NCBI RefSeq assembly: GCF_030499575.1
Contig: NZ_JASTLC010000001.1
Coordinates: 7,712,001-7,776,000, forward strand
Length of the DNA stretch: 64,000 nucleotides
Reading direction: 5' to 3'
From: Streptomyces sp. DG2A-72
Lineage (GTDB): Bacteria > Actinomycetota > Actinomycetes > Streptomycetales > Streptomycetaceae
The position numbers were made by a program, and so were the translations under genes. Positions 17,213 through 26,137 of this stretch are shown here, in pieces; within the stretch, counting starts at the first letter, position 1, and every line of letters starts with the position of its first letter. Below the pieces are notes generated by a model. That model did no database searches, was not told the DNA's origin, and worked only from the letters and a program-made list of their open reading frames with translations.

Positions 17213-18565
17213 GTGGGTTTCAAGCGAGTCTGGTCTGCGGCGGGAGTCGTGGCATTGACAGGGGCTTTGCTCCTCACTGCGGCCCCAGTCGCCTCAGCTG
17301 ACTACGTCAGGGATCAACAGTGGGTCTTGGACGTATTCGCGATGGAAGACACCTGGGCAGAGACTCAAGGGGAGGGGGTGACTGTCGCCGTAGTAGATTC
17401 CGGCGTGGACGGCAGTCACCCGGATCTAACCGGACAGGTCCTTGAGGGTAAAGACTTCACTGGCGGAGGTAACGCCCAGAAAGACGTGGACGGTCATGGG
17501 ACGAGCATGGCGAGCCTCATCGCTGCGCACGGCCATGGCGCTGGAAATGCGTCTGGCATGGTCGGGTTCGCACCAAAGGCGAAGATTTTGCCCCTTCGTG
17601 TCATTCAGACGCAGAAGGACCCTAATCATGATGAGACCTGGGCCGCAGCGGTTCGATACGCAGTGGACCATGGCGCGAAGGTTATCAATCTCTCTTTCGG
17701 TAACGATGGCGGCAAGACTCTAAGTGACGGTCGTGCCGCCATCGCGTATGCGCAAGCCCACGATGTCGTAGTCGTTGCATCCGCAGGAAATGAAGGGTCT
17801 ATTGCTGTCGACGAGCCGGCAGCGCTGCCCGGCGTTGTCTCTGTCGGTGCTGTAGACGAAGAGGGCAACCGCTGGGATGGCTCCAACACCGGAAAAGGGC
17901 TAACCCTAATGGCTCCTGGTGCTCAGATTCTCGCGGCGGATACGACGCGGTCGCAGCAGTACAGCATGTCAACCGGCACATCGGATGCCACAGCCTACGT
18001 ATCCGCCACTGCCGCCTTGGTCCGCTCAAAGTTCCCTGACCTCACGGCAGGCCAGGTCATCAACCGCCTCATCAAGTCGGCCTCGTTCCTCGGTCACAAG
18101 GGACTTAAGGCACCCGACGAGGAGTATGGCTACGGGATTATCCGCCCCCGCCAGGCGGTCACAATGGACATCCCCGCTGGCCCCAAGGAGAACCCTCTCG
18201 GCCAGCTCCAGTCGGCAAGCTCCACTTCCGGCAAGGCATCCGAGGGGACGGGCACGTCAACCCAGGCCAAAAAGAAGAAGTCCTCATCGAGCAATATCCT
18301 CGTGCTTGCTGGTGGTATCGCCGCCGTTGTGGTCATTGGTGCGATCGTCTTCGCGGTAATTCGCAGCCGCCGCAACGGCGGTAACGGTGGCCCAGGCTCG
18401 GGCGGTGGAACCCCCGCTTATGGCTCGGGATACCCGACTCAGCCTCCGATGGGCCACCAGCCGTATCCCAACGCCGCCCCCAACCAGGGGTACCCCACTG
18501 CTCCAGGCCAATCCCCGCAGCACCCCAACCCCTACGCCCAACAGCCCCCGCACCAAGGCCAGTAG
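17213..18565 (+). CDS. second mycosin-type subtilisin protease
   Basis: A 450-aa membrane-anchored subtilisin, paralogous to the first mycosin. GTG 17213 follows GAGGAG (17201-17206). The signal segment covers about residues 5-28 (ALLLTAAPVASA). The triad is Asp62 (VVDSGVD), His95 (GHGTSMAS) and Ser257 (GTSDATAY), with Asn in SAGNEG. Near residue 360 a run KKKKSSSSN leads into one membrane helix. The cytoplasmic tail is Gly/Pro/Tyr-rich, with GYPT, PNPYAQQP and a final PHQGQ. Base composition is slightly lower in GC than the neighbours, hinting at transfer. A related tail is repeated downstream. Confidence 0.88.
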   Translation: MGFKRVWSAAGVVALTGALLLTAAPVASADYVRDQQWVLDVFAMEDTWAETQGEGVTVAVVDSGVDGSHPDLTGQVLEGKDFTGGGNAQKDVDGHGTSMASLIAAHGHGAGNASGMVGFAPKAKILPLRVIQTQKDPNHDETWAAAVRYAVDHGAKVINLSFGNDGGKTLSDGRAAIAYAQAHDVVVVASAGNEGSIAVDEPAALPGVVSVGAVDEEGNRWDGSNTGKGLTLMAPGAQILAADTTRSQQYSMSTGTSDATAYVSATAALVRSKFPDLTAGQVINRLIKSASFLGHKGLKAPDEEYGYGIIRPRQAVTMDIPAGPKENPLGQLQSASSTSGKASEGTGTSTQAKKKKSSSSNILVLAGGIAAVVVIGAIVFAVIRSRRNGGNGGPGSGGGTPAYGSGYPTQPPMGHQPYPNAAPNQGYPTAPGQSPQHPNPYAQQPPHQGQ

Positions 18566-18719
18566 GAGTAACTCCCCATCCACGGGTGGAGGGCGCATCG
18601 CTGCTGCCTCTTCATTCATGGATGCTTGCGCAAACGGTCATGGCTGACTGCCTGAGGAGGCATTCGAGGACGCGGCCAGCGCAGCGAATCAGTCTGAGAA
18701 CGAGAGGGGACCCTCTTCA

Positions 18720-19007
18720 GTGGGCGCCATCGTCCTGATCGTCGGCGTGATCGGCATCGGAGCCGTAATTGCCGCCGTCATCGTATTTGCCGTAACCCGT
18801 AGCCGACGCAACTCCGGTACCGGCCCGGTCAGCCCTGGTGCCGGAACTTACCCGCAGAACACGGGTTACCCGCCCCAGCAGCCGATCTACCCGCCCGCCC
18901 AGCAGCCGTACTCACCAACTCCCCATCAGGGCTACCCTACTCCTCCGGGTCAGCCGCCCCAGCACCCCAATCCCTACCCCCAGCAACCCCCGTACCAGGG
19001 CCAGTAA
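18720..19007 (+). pseudogene. copied C-terminal anchor and tail of the second mycosin
   Basis: This 95-aa frame (GTG 18720) consists of one membrane helix (VGAIVLIVGVIGIGAVIAAV) followed by FAVTRSRRNSG and a Pro/Tyr-rich tail ending PYQGQ. That matches the anchor and tail of the mycosin just upstream (FAVIRSRRNGG ... PHQGQ). The frame is open back to 18648 with no better start. GAGAGGGGA lies 9 bases before the GTG, so it may still be translated as a small membrane protein. The likely origin is duplication of a mycosin followed by loss of the protease domain. Confidence 0.65.
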
Positions 19008-19333
19008 GAGGGGGGCGCTGGCCGAATCGTCGGCGGCAAGCTTGCCAGCCAACTGAGCGGCAGAGCTGGGAAGTCGGAACACCCATGATCGGGAACCTCG
19101 CGGAGCGTGACAGACGGAACCGCGGCAGGCGAGGCTGTGATCGCACTGGGGGTAATGCGAACACCGACGCCGTCGCTCAAGCCGTGGCCATGACGAAAGG
19201 GTCCGTGGCCGCGTGAAAGGTGGCGTGAATAGGTGGTGAGGGCGCATCCTTTGGGATGCGATCTTGGTGATAACGTATGGGGGATGGTGCTAATGCGGCT
19301 GGGTACAGGCGGAGTTAAAAGGGGGATCTTGCG
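19008..19333. other. 326-base intergenic region
   Basis: No convincing gene is seen. A small hairpin CGCATCC-TTTG-GGATGCG (19243-19260) precedes the next gene, and AAAAGGGGG at 19317-19325 is the ribosome site of the GTG at 19334. The stretch probably carries the promoter of the next three genes. Confidence 0.5.
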
Positions 19334-19636
19334 GTGACTGATCTCGAAGTAGACCCCGAGATCCTGAAAAAGGGCGCGTCGGGCATTCTGGAATGTCTCA
19401 CGCCGGTCGAGAAAGTGGATCTGGAGCCTCTGGCTAAGCAGGGGTCATCGATCGGGGTTGATTCGGCGACTGCGGCATTGGTGACATTCTGTGCGACGTG
19501 GCAGTCGGGCGTCGAGTTCCTCGCGGATTGCGCCGCGACCCTGGCAGAAGGGTTGAACTCAGCCAGCAACAACTACGCAGCCACGGACGAGGCCATCCAT
19601 GACGCTGTGAATTCGGTCAAGTCGGACTTGAGTTAG
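19334..19636 (+). CDS. WXG100-like protein
   Basis: This 100-aa helical protein carries a WXG-type turn written as TWQSGVEFLADC (near residue 56), with Ser-Gly after Trp-Gln instead of the strict WXG. The second helix ends SASNNYAATDEAI, matching EsxA (SAADNYQATEKS). The start is GTG 19334 with AAAAGGGGG upstream. Two Cys residues are unusual for the family. It is probably the small partner of the 432-aa protein whose gene starts 19 bases after the stop. Confidence 0.75.
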   Translation: MTDLEVDPEILKKGASGILECLTPVEKVDLEPLAKQGSSIGVDSATAALVTFCATWQSGVEFLADCAATLAEGLNSASNNYAATDEAIHDAVNSVKSDLS

Positions 19637-19655
19637 GGACAAGGAATCCGCATTC

Positions 19656-20954
19656 ATGGCTGCTGCGCTCGGGGAGACGACTGACCCGAAGGAACTCATC
19701 CCGGGAGACGTCGAGAAGCTTGGTGAGCTCACCACCGCCCTTACCAACTGGTCGGACAAGCTCGATGGAATCGGTGACGGTCTGGGTGGCCTGCGCATCC
19801 CAGGCTGGACAGGTAAGGCCAGTGACGCCTTCTGGCCCACCCTGTCCAAGGAGAAGACCAACTGGTATCTCGCTTCCGACGCGATGTCGGGAGCGGCCAA
19901 GGCGGTCACGTCGTACTCCTCCATGCTGAGCTGGGCGCAGCAGCAGGCTGCAACAGCGATCGCGCAGTGGGAGGGCGGCCAACACGATTCGGCGGAATCG
20001 GTGCTGAAGGGGGCGCGTCAGCAACTTCAACACGAGGCCGAGATGTTGGGCAAGAAGCTTGACGACCTTGCAGGGGGTGCCTCCGACAGCCCCGGCTGGC
20101 TCGCAGAGGCCAGGGACTGGGTTGACGCCAAGCAGTGGACCGACGAGCACGGGGTCGGCAAGTCGACGCAAAGCCATTTGCTGTGGGAGAACGAGAGATG
20201 GCGGCCCAGAGGCGAGGACGGCCACTGGCGCACGGATAAGGAGTGGGGCAAGGACGAGAACGGCAACTGGTATATCCGAGACAAGGCTGCACAGCCTGCA
20301 GACGGGGATCCGGCGGATCCGGCCACTGGCAGGAAGACCGACGTCAATATCAAGCTCGCCGAGTTCTCCGGAGGCGCTAGTGCGTGGTCCGCAGGCGCCT
20401 CCGGAGAGACGACGGCGGGTGGCACCACACTGAAGGGCGCGGCAGGGGTTTCAGCACTCGGAGTAGACGGATCTGCTGCTGCCAGCGTTACAAACGGGAG
20501 ACTGCAGGCCGGAGTCTCGGGGAGCGCCTACCTGGCGCAGGCTACCGCGAGCGGCAAGGTGGAATACGGCATCGCTGCAGCACAGGCCGAGGGAAAGGCC
20601 TTTGCCGGTGCCGAAGCCTCGGCGAACCTGTCCGCCGGCAAGGACGGACTGCACGCCGGAGCGGAGGCATTCGCCGGAGCCAAGGCCACGGGGTCCGTTT
20701 CCGCTGACGTCGGCGGTATCGGCGCCGGTGTCGGCGGAGAGGCCTGGGCAGGGGTGGGGGCTGCCGGTCATGCCGACATAGGCATGAAAGACGGCAAGTT
20801 CACCATTGGCGGAGATGTCGGAGTCGGTCTGGGTGTCGGGGGCAAGGTCTCTGTTGATGTCACCATCGATCCCGGCAAGATGGTCGACTCGGCCGGCGAC
20901 GCGGCTGACGCGGTGGGCGATGCCTGGGACAGCACGGTCGGTAGTTGGTTCTAG
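19656..20954 (+). CDS. long ESX-type substrate with Ala/Gly repeat domain
   Basis: This 432-aa protein has an N-terminal helical domain (about residues 1-145) resembling predicted T7SS signal domains (LGGLRIPGWTGKASDAFWP, a WXG-like turn). A charged linker (ENERWRPRGEDGHWRTDKE) leads to residues 230-430, rich in Ala, Gly and Ser with short beta-strand repeats such as GVSGSAYLAQATASGKVEYG. This pattern resembles bacteriocin or hydrophilic beta-solenoid regions. No catalytic residues can be picked out. It follows a WXG100-like partner gene and precedes a gene for a likely adaptor. It is probably exported. Confidence 0.7.
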   Translation: MAAALGETTDPKELIPGDVEKLGELTTALTNWSDKLDGIGDGLGGLRIPGWTGKASDAFWPTLSKEKTNWYLASDAMSGAAKAVTSYSSMLSWAQQQAATAIAQWEGGQHDSAESVLKGARQQLQHEAEMLGKKLDDLAGGASDSPGWLAEARDWVDAKQWTDEHGVGKSTQSHLLWENERWRPRGEDGHWRTDKEWGKDENGNWYIRDKAAQPADGDPADPATGRKTDVNIKLAEFSGGASAWSAGASGETTAGGTTLKGAAGVSALGVDGSAAASVTNGRLQAGVSGSAYLAQATASGKVEYGIAAAQAEGKAFAGAEASANLSAGKDGLHAGAEAFAGAKATGSVSADVGGIGAGVGGEAWAGVGAAGHADIGMKDGKFTIGGDVGVGLGVGGKVSVDVTIDPGKMVDSAGDAADAVGDAWDSTVGSWF

Positions 20955-20990
20955 CCTGAGCTGACGCTCATCAAGGAAGTGAAATTCACG

Positions 20991-21503
20991 ATGGCCACCA
21001 CGTTGCCGATCAAGATCTCGTTCTCGCTACCGGACGGCTGGCAGTCGGCGCCGCCGGACGAGGTGGGGGCACCCGGCGTAGCCTTCGTCGCGCTCCATCT
21101 CGCCTCCGTGGGCGATTTCACGGCGAACATCACCATCGCGGGTCGCATGCGGAACGACAGTGCATCCTTGTGGCAGATCGCCGACGAGTCGGTGCGGCAG
21201 CTGCAGCAGGCAGGGCCCGTGGAGGTCATCAAGAAGACCGAAGTGGGTACACCGGATGTCCCAGGCCTGACGGACTCCCCTGGGGTGGTTCAGAATCTCC
21301 GCCTCTCCACGACCCTGAGGGGAGAGCCTCTGGAATTGCTCCAGAGCCAGGTGTACCTCAGCATGGAGGACGTCAAGAATCCGGCGAAGCGTGTCGTCAT
21401 CGAACTTGTCCTCACCGCCAAGCCGAGCCAACTCGACCAGGTCATTGAAGACTTCCAGCAGTTCATCAGGACTGTGCGACCGGCTGATGATGCTCCGGCC
21501 TAG
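20991..21503 (+). CDS. putative LpqN/Mog1-like adaptor protein
   Basis: The 170-aa protein has no signal peptide. It begins with strands and a SLPDGWQS motif and ends in a helix (LDQVIEDFQQFIRTVRP). The pattern suggests the Mog1/PsbP-like fold (LpqN/DUF1795 type), with low certainty. ATG 20991 fits AAGGAA better than GTG 20979, which would touch it. The N-terminal motif and C-terminal plan recur in the 226-aa and 253-aa proteins of this locus, which also follow long ESX substrates. I infer a chaperone or immunity role for the upstream 432-aa protein. Confidence 0.6.
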   Translation: MATTLPIKISFSLPDGWQSAPPDEVGAPGVAFVALHLASVGDFTANITIAGRMRNDSASLWQIADESVRQLQQAGPVEVIKKTEVGTPDVPGLTDSPGVVQNLRLSTTLRGEPLELLQSQVYLSMEDVKNPAKRVVIELVLTAKPSQLDQVIEDFQQFIRTVRPADDAPA

Positions 21504-21518
21504 CCGAATTGAATGTCC

Positions 21519-21550
21519 CTCGCCCTGGTGAGCCTTTACACCGGGGCGAG
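21519..21550. terminator. bidirectional terminator between convergent genes
   Basis: A 12-base stem (21519-21530 with 21539-21550, one wobble) has an 8-base loop. It lies between the adaptor gene (plus) and a minus-strand gene. Confidence 0.8.
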
Positions 21551-21569
21551 AGGCATTCTGGTTGCTTGC

Positions 21570-22295
21570 TCAGGCAGTAGTCCAAGCCTGTTCCGGAATA
21601 CGGTCGAGCACATCGCACAGGTAGTTCAACTTCTCGTCCACGGTCTGCGGAGACAGGGTACCTGTGTACCAAGTGATGAGTTCGTCGTCGCGGAACCGAA
21701 GAGGGGCCCTCTTGGCTCGGGGGTCCGCGAGCATAAAGGACGCGATGTCGCCGTTCAATGCGCTCCGGAAGAACGTCTCATCCTTGGCAAGAACCCGAAA
21801 TTCCTTGTCGAACTCCGGTACACCGAGAGGCTTCCCGGGCCGCCCGTCCGCCAGTGCGCCCAGCTTGCTCCTACGAAGGATCTCCATGTACGACCCCGAG
21901 CCGGGCGCCGTGACGATGAAGACTGCCTTGATGACGAGACGCCTGTGGTCCCCAAAGTCGCTAACGTCACCATCCACCGCGGATCGCTTGTAGCGGTACT
22001 CGAAATACTTGAAGGAACGTCCGCGGAACTCGCCTGTGGTGTAGTGCCAAGCGGCCTGATTCTCGCCTTTGTGCAGAATGGGACCCATGCCGCCGTACTG
22101 GTCAATCTGCCCTCGCGTACATGGATCGTACGTCCAGCCGCGTTCCGGAGCGATCTGGGCGATCTGCGACCATTCGTTCCTGATCCGCGCATCCTCCCTG
22201 CGTCTGCGCATGAACATGCTGATCACCAAGGTGAACATGCCTGCGATGAAGGCGAAGAGCAACGCCTTGATCAGTATCCCTGCCAGTGGCTCCAT
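21570..22295 (-). CDS. membrane-anchored unknown protein
   Basis: The 241-aa protein has one N-terminal membrane helix (about residues 8-28, IKALLFAFIAGMFTLVISMF) and a basic RRRRE stop-transfer, which places the rest in the cytoplasm. The soluble part is mixed alpha/beta (GRSFKYFEYRYKRSAVDG and FRDDELITWYTGTLSP). I do not recognise the family; it recalls DUF3137-type proteins only in plan. It stands alone, convergent with the adaptor gene and upstream of the IS elements. Confidence 0.75.
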   Translation of the reverse strand: MEPLAGILIKALLFAFIAGMFTLVISMFMRRRREDARIRNEWSQIAQIAPERGWTYDPCTRGQIDQYGGMGPILHKGENQAAWHYTTGEFRGRSFKYFEYRYKRSAVDGDVSDFGDHRRLVIKAVFIVTAPGSGSYMEILRRSKLGALADGRPGKPLGVPEFDKEFRVLAKDETFFRSALNGDIASFMLADPRAKRAPLRFRDDELITWYTGTLSPQTVDEKLNYLCDVLDRIPEQAWTTA

Positions 22296-22769
22296 GGCTC
22301 AAGATTATGACGGACGCGTGACGGCAAATGGATCGGGGTGGCTCCTGATCATGGAAGGTGTGCACCGGTGACTGGCGGCAGCATGGCAGAGCTCGCAATC
22401 GATGAGTGAGCTGAACCGCGCGGCCGTTGATGGTTGTTGCAGGCGTGCATCTTGTTCTCGGATTCCCGTCGCAGTCAATGGTTTTTTCGGTTCCTCCTTA
22501 CGGGTGAAGTTAATTTAGAGGTAAAGTGAAGAGGTCATGATGCAGCGCAAGTTGCTCTGACTGAGCTGGTATGCGGCTATCTCTGTGCGCGCCCATCTTT
22601 CCTGAGCGCGGCGCTCGAGGTAGACCGACCTTTCCGTCACGCAGCGAATGTGCTCCGGCCTATGTCCTGAGCGGTCCCGTCAAGTATGCTTCGGGGTGCT
22701 TTATCTTGACAGCGGCACATCCTGCACCGTCAATCCGACTCTCTATAGAGTTCGTAACAAGATCTTGTT
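22296..22769. other. 474-base AT-richer region before the IS element
   Basis: No gene is supported. GC content is visibly lower around 22480-22540 (TTAATTTAGAGG), as often seen in integration hot spots. A 14-base perfect palindrome, AACAAGATCTTGTT (22756-22769), abuts the left end of the IS5-type element. It is either a target preference or part of an older element. Confidence 0.5.
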
Positions 22770-23694
22770 GAGGTGCCCTGGTCGGGCATAACCGATGTGA
22801 TGATCCGGCCGTTTGCGTCGTGTGACGACTCGGCCGTGGATCGTGGACGACGACTTCTGGGCATGGTCGAACCGCTGCTGCCACCCTGGCCCGAGCGGTC
22901 ACCAGGGCCGAAGCCGGTACCAGACCGGTTGTGCCTGCAGGGCATCTTGTACGTCTTGTGTCAGGACATCGCCTGGCAACTCCTGCCGCTGGAGCTCGGG
23001 TTCGGCTCCGGACAGACCTGTTGGCGACGCCTGGACCGCTGGCAGAAGGCCGGAGTCTTCGAGCAGCTGCACCGCATCCTGCTCGCCGAACTGCACGCGG
23101 CCGGCGAACTCGACTGGACGCGCGCGTGCGTGGACGGCTCTCACGTCCGCGCGAAAAGGGGGTGCCGCAACTGATCCGTCGCCGGTCGACCGGCGGAAGA
23201 CAGGCAGCAAACACCACTTGATCTGCGACGGACGCGGCACCCCGCTCCGGGGCATCACAACTGCCGCCAACGTCAATGACATCACCCAAACCCTCAACCT
23301 GGTCGACGGCATCCCGCCCGTCGCCGGACGAACCGGCCGCCCACGAAGGCGACCCGACTCCGTCCTGTGCGACAAGGCATACGACTCATGCACTGTGCGC
23401 CGTGAACTTCGGCGCCGCAGGATCCTGCCGGTGATCTCCCGCAGAGGCGCCCCGAACCTCAAGGGCCTGGGCAAGCTCCGCTACGTGGTCGAGCAGACCT
23501 TCGCCCTGCTGCACCAGTTCAAGCGCCTGGCTGTGCGGTGGGAGCGACGCCTCGACCTCCACGATGCCTTCGTCTCACTGGGCTGTGGCCTCATCTGCCG
23601 GCGACGGCTCAAGAAGTCTGCCGGACCATCTTCGCTGAAGACCCCGTGGCGGCAAGTTCCCTTGTAGAGGGCGGCGAGTACACCGGGGCACCCT
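22770..23694 (+). mobile_element. IS5-family (IS427-like) insertion sequence
   Basis: The element is about 925 bases long. The left end GAGGTGCCCTGGT (22770) and the inverted right end AGGGTGCCCCGGT (ending near 23694) match at 10 of 13 positions. It contains one transposase in two frames. I could not define a target duplication. The next inverted repeat (the IS982-type element) begins about 10 bases further on, so two insertions sit back to back. Confidence 0.75.
22773..23667 (+). pseudogene. IS5-family transposase in two frames
   Basis: The first frame (22773-23174) has the IS427-type N-terminal domain (PPWPERSPGPKPVPDR, GILYVLCQDIAWQLLP, then DGSHVRAK with the first catalytic Asp). The second frame, ending at 23667, has the rest of the DDE core (GSKHHLICDGRGTPL, SVLCDKAYDS, RYVVEQTFALLHQFKRLAVRWERR with the catalytic Glu). 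They join at AAAAGGGGG (23154-23162) and need a +1 shift. Members of this group often use a programmed shift at such a tract, usually -1. Here the direction does not fit -1, so decay or an extra base is more likely. Together the length is normal. Confidence 0.8.
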
Positions 23695-23795
23695 TCACGC
23701 GCTAGACGAGTAAGTGCGATGTCTGATCAGGTTCGTGAGCCTCCCGTGCGGCGGTCTGTGATCATGGAGGGGTTGCGACAGAAGGAACTGCGCGT

Positions 23796-24176
23796 ATGTC
23801 GTCCAGGTATGGCTTTCACCCATTGGCTCTCGGTGTGAGGTTTGTGTTGGAGCTGGTAGCTCTGGCGTGCTTCGGGCTCTGGGCATGGGTTACCGCGTCT
23901 GCTTCCCTGCGGTACGTCTCCGTGGTTGCCGTTCCCCTGGTCGTGGCTGTGCTGTGGGGAGTGTTTGCCACCCCAGACGATGCGTCCCGGTCTGGTGGGG
24001 CGGTGATTGCGACACCTGGTCCGCTGCGGTTCCTGCTGGAGCTGGCTGTGTTCTTCGGTGGTGCGGCGGCGTTGTACGCGGCAGGATTCCGCGCTCTCGC
24101 CGTGGTACTCGCCGGTGTGCTGTCCGTGTACCACCTTCTGTCGTGGGACCGGGTTTTGTGGTTGCTCAGGCATTGA
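23796..24176 (+). CDS. YrdB-like (DUF2568) membrane protein inside the IS982 element
   Basis: This 126-aa protein has four predicted membrane helices. It shows the YrdB-family pattern LRFLLELAVFFGGAAALYAAG after a first LVLELVALACFGLWAW-type helix and the loop LWGVFATPDD. The function of the family is unknown. ATG 23796 follows GAAGGAA. It lies between the left inverted repeat and the transposase, so it is a passenger of the element or was there before one end moved. The frame is intact, unlike the transposase. Confidence 0.75.
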   Translation: MSSRYGFHPLALGVRFVLELVALACFGLWAWVTASASLRYVSVVAVPLVVAVLWGVFATPDDASRSGGAVIATPGPLRFLLELAVFFGGAAALYAAGFRALAVVLAGVLSVYHLLSWDRVLWLLRH

Positions 24177-24242
24177 GCCCGCCCACCCGTATCAGGCGGG
24201 CGGTGCGTTCGGGAGCACAGAGAGGACGTCCAAGATCGTTGC

Positions 24243-25135
24243 GTGGCGAATGACCTGGACACTCTGCTGATCGCGCTGTATGTGAAGGTCGATGACGAGC
24301 TGGAAGCCAGCCGTTGGATGGGGAGGCCACCGCAGCTGACCGATGCCGAGCTGGTCACCCTCGCGGTCGCGCAGGCGCTGCTCGGCTTCCATTCCGAGAC
24401 GCGCTGGTTGCGGTACACGCACGCGAACCTGGCCGCGATGTTCCCGTACCTGCCGCAGCAGTCCGGGTACAACAAGCGCCTCAAGGCGGCATTGCCACTG
24501 GTGAAGAAGTCGATACGGATGCTTGCCGTGGACACGGACTTCTGGTTGACAACCACTGGATCGTCGACTCGACACCGGTGCCGTGCGGGATGTCCCGGCC
24601 GACAGTGAAACGCTCGGTGATGGCCGGCTGGGCCGGATATGGGTACTGCGCGTCGCACTCCCGGTTCTTCTGGGGCCTTCGCCTGTATCTGGTCTGCACC
24701 CCGGCCAGCATGCCGATCCTGCGAGCCCTCGCGAACCCGAAGATGGATGAGCGCGAAGTGCTACAGGCCATGCTCGATATCGAGGCCAACCTGATCACAG
24801 ACAGGCCCGGACTCCTCCTGATCTCCAACAAGGGCTTCGCCTCCAAGGAGTTCGAAAACGACCTCGCGATGCGCGGCATCCAGCTATTGAGGCCGTCGTT
24901 CAAGCGGGAGAAGAAGCGCAAGGGCGAGGGACTGCTCAAGCCCGTACGCCAGCTAATCGAGTCCGTGAACGACACACTCAAGGGCCAGTTGGACCTGGAA
25001 CAGCACGGCGGCCGCACTCACGAGGGTGTCGCCGTCCGCATCGCCCAGCGCATCCTTGCCATGGCCGCTGAGATTTGGCGCAACCACAAGACCGGAGCAC
25101 TCATCATGCGCTCCCTCATCGCATTCGATCACTGA
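24243..25135 (+). pseudogene. IS982-family transposase, frameshifted
   Basis: Frame 1 (24243-24547) carries the IS982 N-terminal region (NDLDTLLIALYVKVDD, PPQLTDAELVTLAVAQ, YNKRLKAALP, VDTDFW). It continues in another frame from about 24545 (VDNHWIVDSTPVPCG, SNKGFASKEFE, LIESVNDTLKGQLDLEQHGGRT, IAQRILAMAAEIWRN), ending at 25135. A single missing base near 24545 breaks it, with no slippery run there. IS982 transposases are normally one frame, so this copy is probably dead unless helped in trans. Confidence 0.85.
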
Positions 25136-25162
25136 ACACATCGGACTTACTCGTCAAGCTCG

Positions 25163-26005
25163 CTACTCACCTGTCTCGTGCTCCGAACGATCCATGGCCG
25201 GCGGCTCGTTGTAGGTGATCACGACCGGCGCGTTTGCCTCCGCCCGTACGCGGTCCGACGCCGTCGCGATCTCCTCGTAGGTCCATTCCCTGTGCAGGCG
25301 CTCCCCGTGGGCATCGGTGATGTCGATGACCACGCTGGTCCACTCTTCGGCGGGCTGTTCGGGGACGAGTCCCAACTCGTACGTAGCGTCCTGGAGAAGG
25401 GATTCAGTGACGCGTATGCCGGTGAGTCTCTCGGCCAGAGCGAGGACCGCCGCCTTCCGGTCGACGTCCGGGACGCTCTCGTCGTGCTCTCCCTTGGAGG
25501 TCAGAGGGAAGCCGACTTCCCGCAGCAGGGGGACCAGTTCATCGGGGGTGTTGCCGTCGCGCGACGAGGGGCCCTCGAACGTCGTACGGAGCTCACCGTC
25601 CTCGAACCAGTGGAAGAGGTGGATGGGCTTGCCGCCGTTGGTCGAGTGCGCCACGACCCGGCCGCCCCTCGACAGCGTCTCCACGCACGGTGCCGCGATC
25701 CCCAGGCCGCCGTCGAAACCGAGGACGAGTGTCCAGTCGCCGTTCTCGCCCGGAGCGCTGAAGGCGCCCGCGACGCAGGACTCGTCCCAGTAGTCGTAAT
25801 CCACCTCGGCGCGGTGAGCGTCGTCCGCCTCGATCAGCCCGGCCGTTCCCTCCCCGGTGCCGCGTGGTTCCGACTCCATCGCGCGCAGCACCTCGCGCGG
25901 GGTCCGCCCCCGTATCAGTGTCAGGGTGTATCCGCTCTCCATCATGTGGCGGAAGAGCGGCGAGGTGCGGATCCAGGCGTAGTCGTGCGCGGTCACCAAG
26001 TTCAT
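25163..26005 (-). CDS. DUF6461-type protein
   Basis: The protein has about 280 aa from ATG 26005 (MNLVTAHDYAWIRTSP); the frame is open to 26047 but only from a TTG. Family features are the start YAWIRTSPLFRHMMESGYTLTLIRG, RTPREVLRAM and the central WTLVLGFDGGLGIA and LSRGGRVVAHSTNGGKP. This resembles Streptomyces DUF6461 proteins of unknown function. No signal peptide or membrane helix is seen. The stop codon lies just outside the IS982 right end, so the insertion nearly clipped the gene. Confidence 0.7.
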   Translation of the reverse strand: MNLVTAHDYAWIRTSPLFRHMMESGYTLTLIRGRTPREVLRAMESEPRGTGEGTAGLIEADDAHRAEVDYDYWDESCVAGAFSAPGENGDWTLVLGFDGGLGIAAPCVETLSRGGRVVAHSTNGGKPIHLFHWFEDGELRTTFEGPSSRDGNTPDELVPLLREVGFPLTSKGEHDESVPDVDRKAAVLALAERLTGIRVTESLLQDATYELGLVPEQPAEEWTSVVIDITDAHGERLHREWTYEEIATASDRVRAEANAPVVITYNEPPAMDRSEHETGE

Positions 26006-26137
26006 ACGGCGAAGTGTGCCTGACGCCTCTGACAACGCCCGGTGCAAGCCGGTTCTTACAGCTGGAGCTGGTCCTCGGGCCGCGCCGTCGAGTCCGTGTT
26101 AGCAACATGATCTGTTACGAGCTCATAGGTTGATTTC

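Larger units (their letters stand above)
23705..25155 (+). mobile_element. IS982-type element carrying a passenger gene
   Basis: The inverted repeats GACGAGTAAGTGCGATGT (23705-23722) and its complement (25138-25155) match at 17 of 18 bases. They enclose 1451 bases with two genes in the same direction, a YrdB-like membrane gene and an IS982-type transposase. Typical IS982 elements are close to 1 kb with the transposase alone. No clear target duplication is seen. The right end lies 8 bases from the stop of the next gene (25163). Confidence 0.75.

Noticed and set aside
23695..23704. Target duplication between the two IS elements
   Set aside because: CGCTA occurs before the left IS982 repeat and again 5 bases beyond the right repeat, but the offset means it is not a direct flanking copy.
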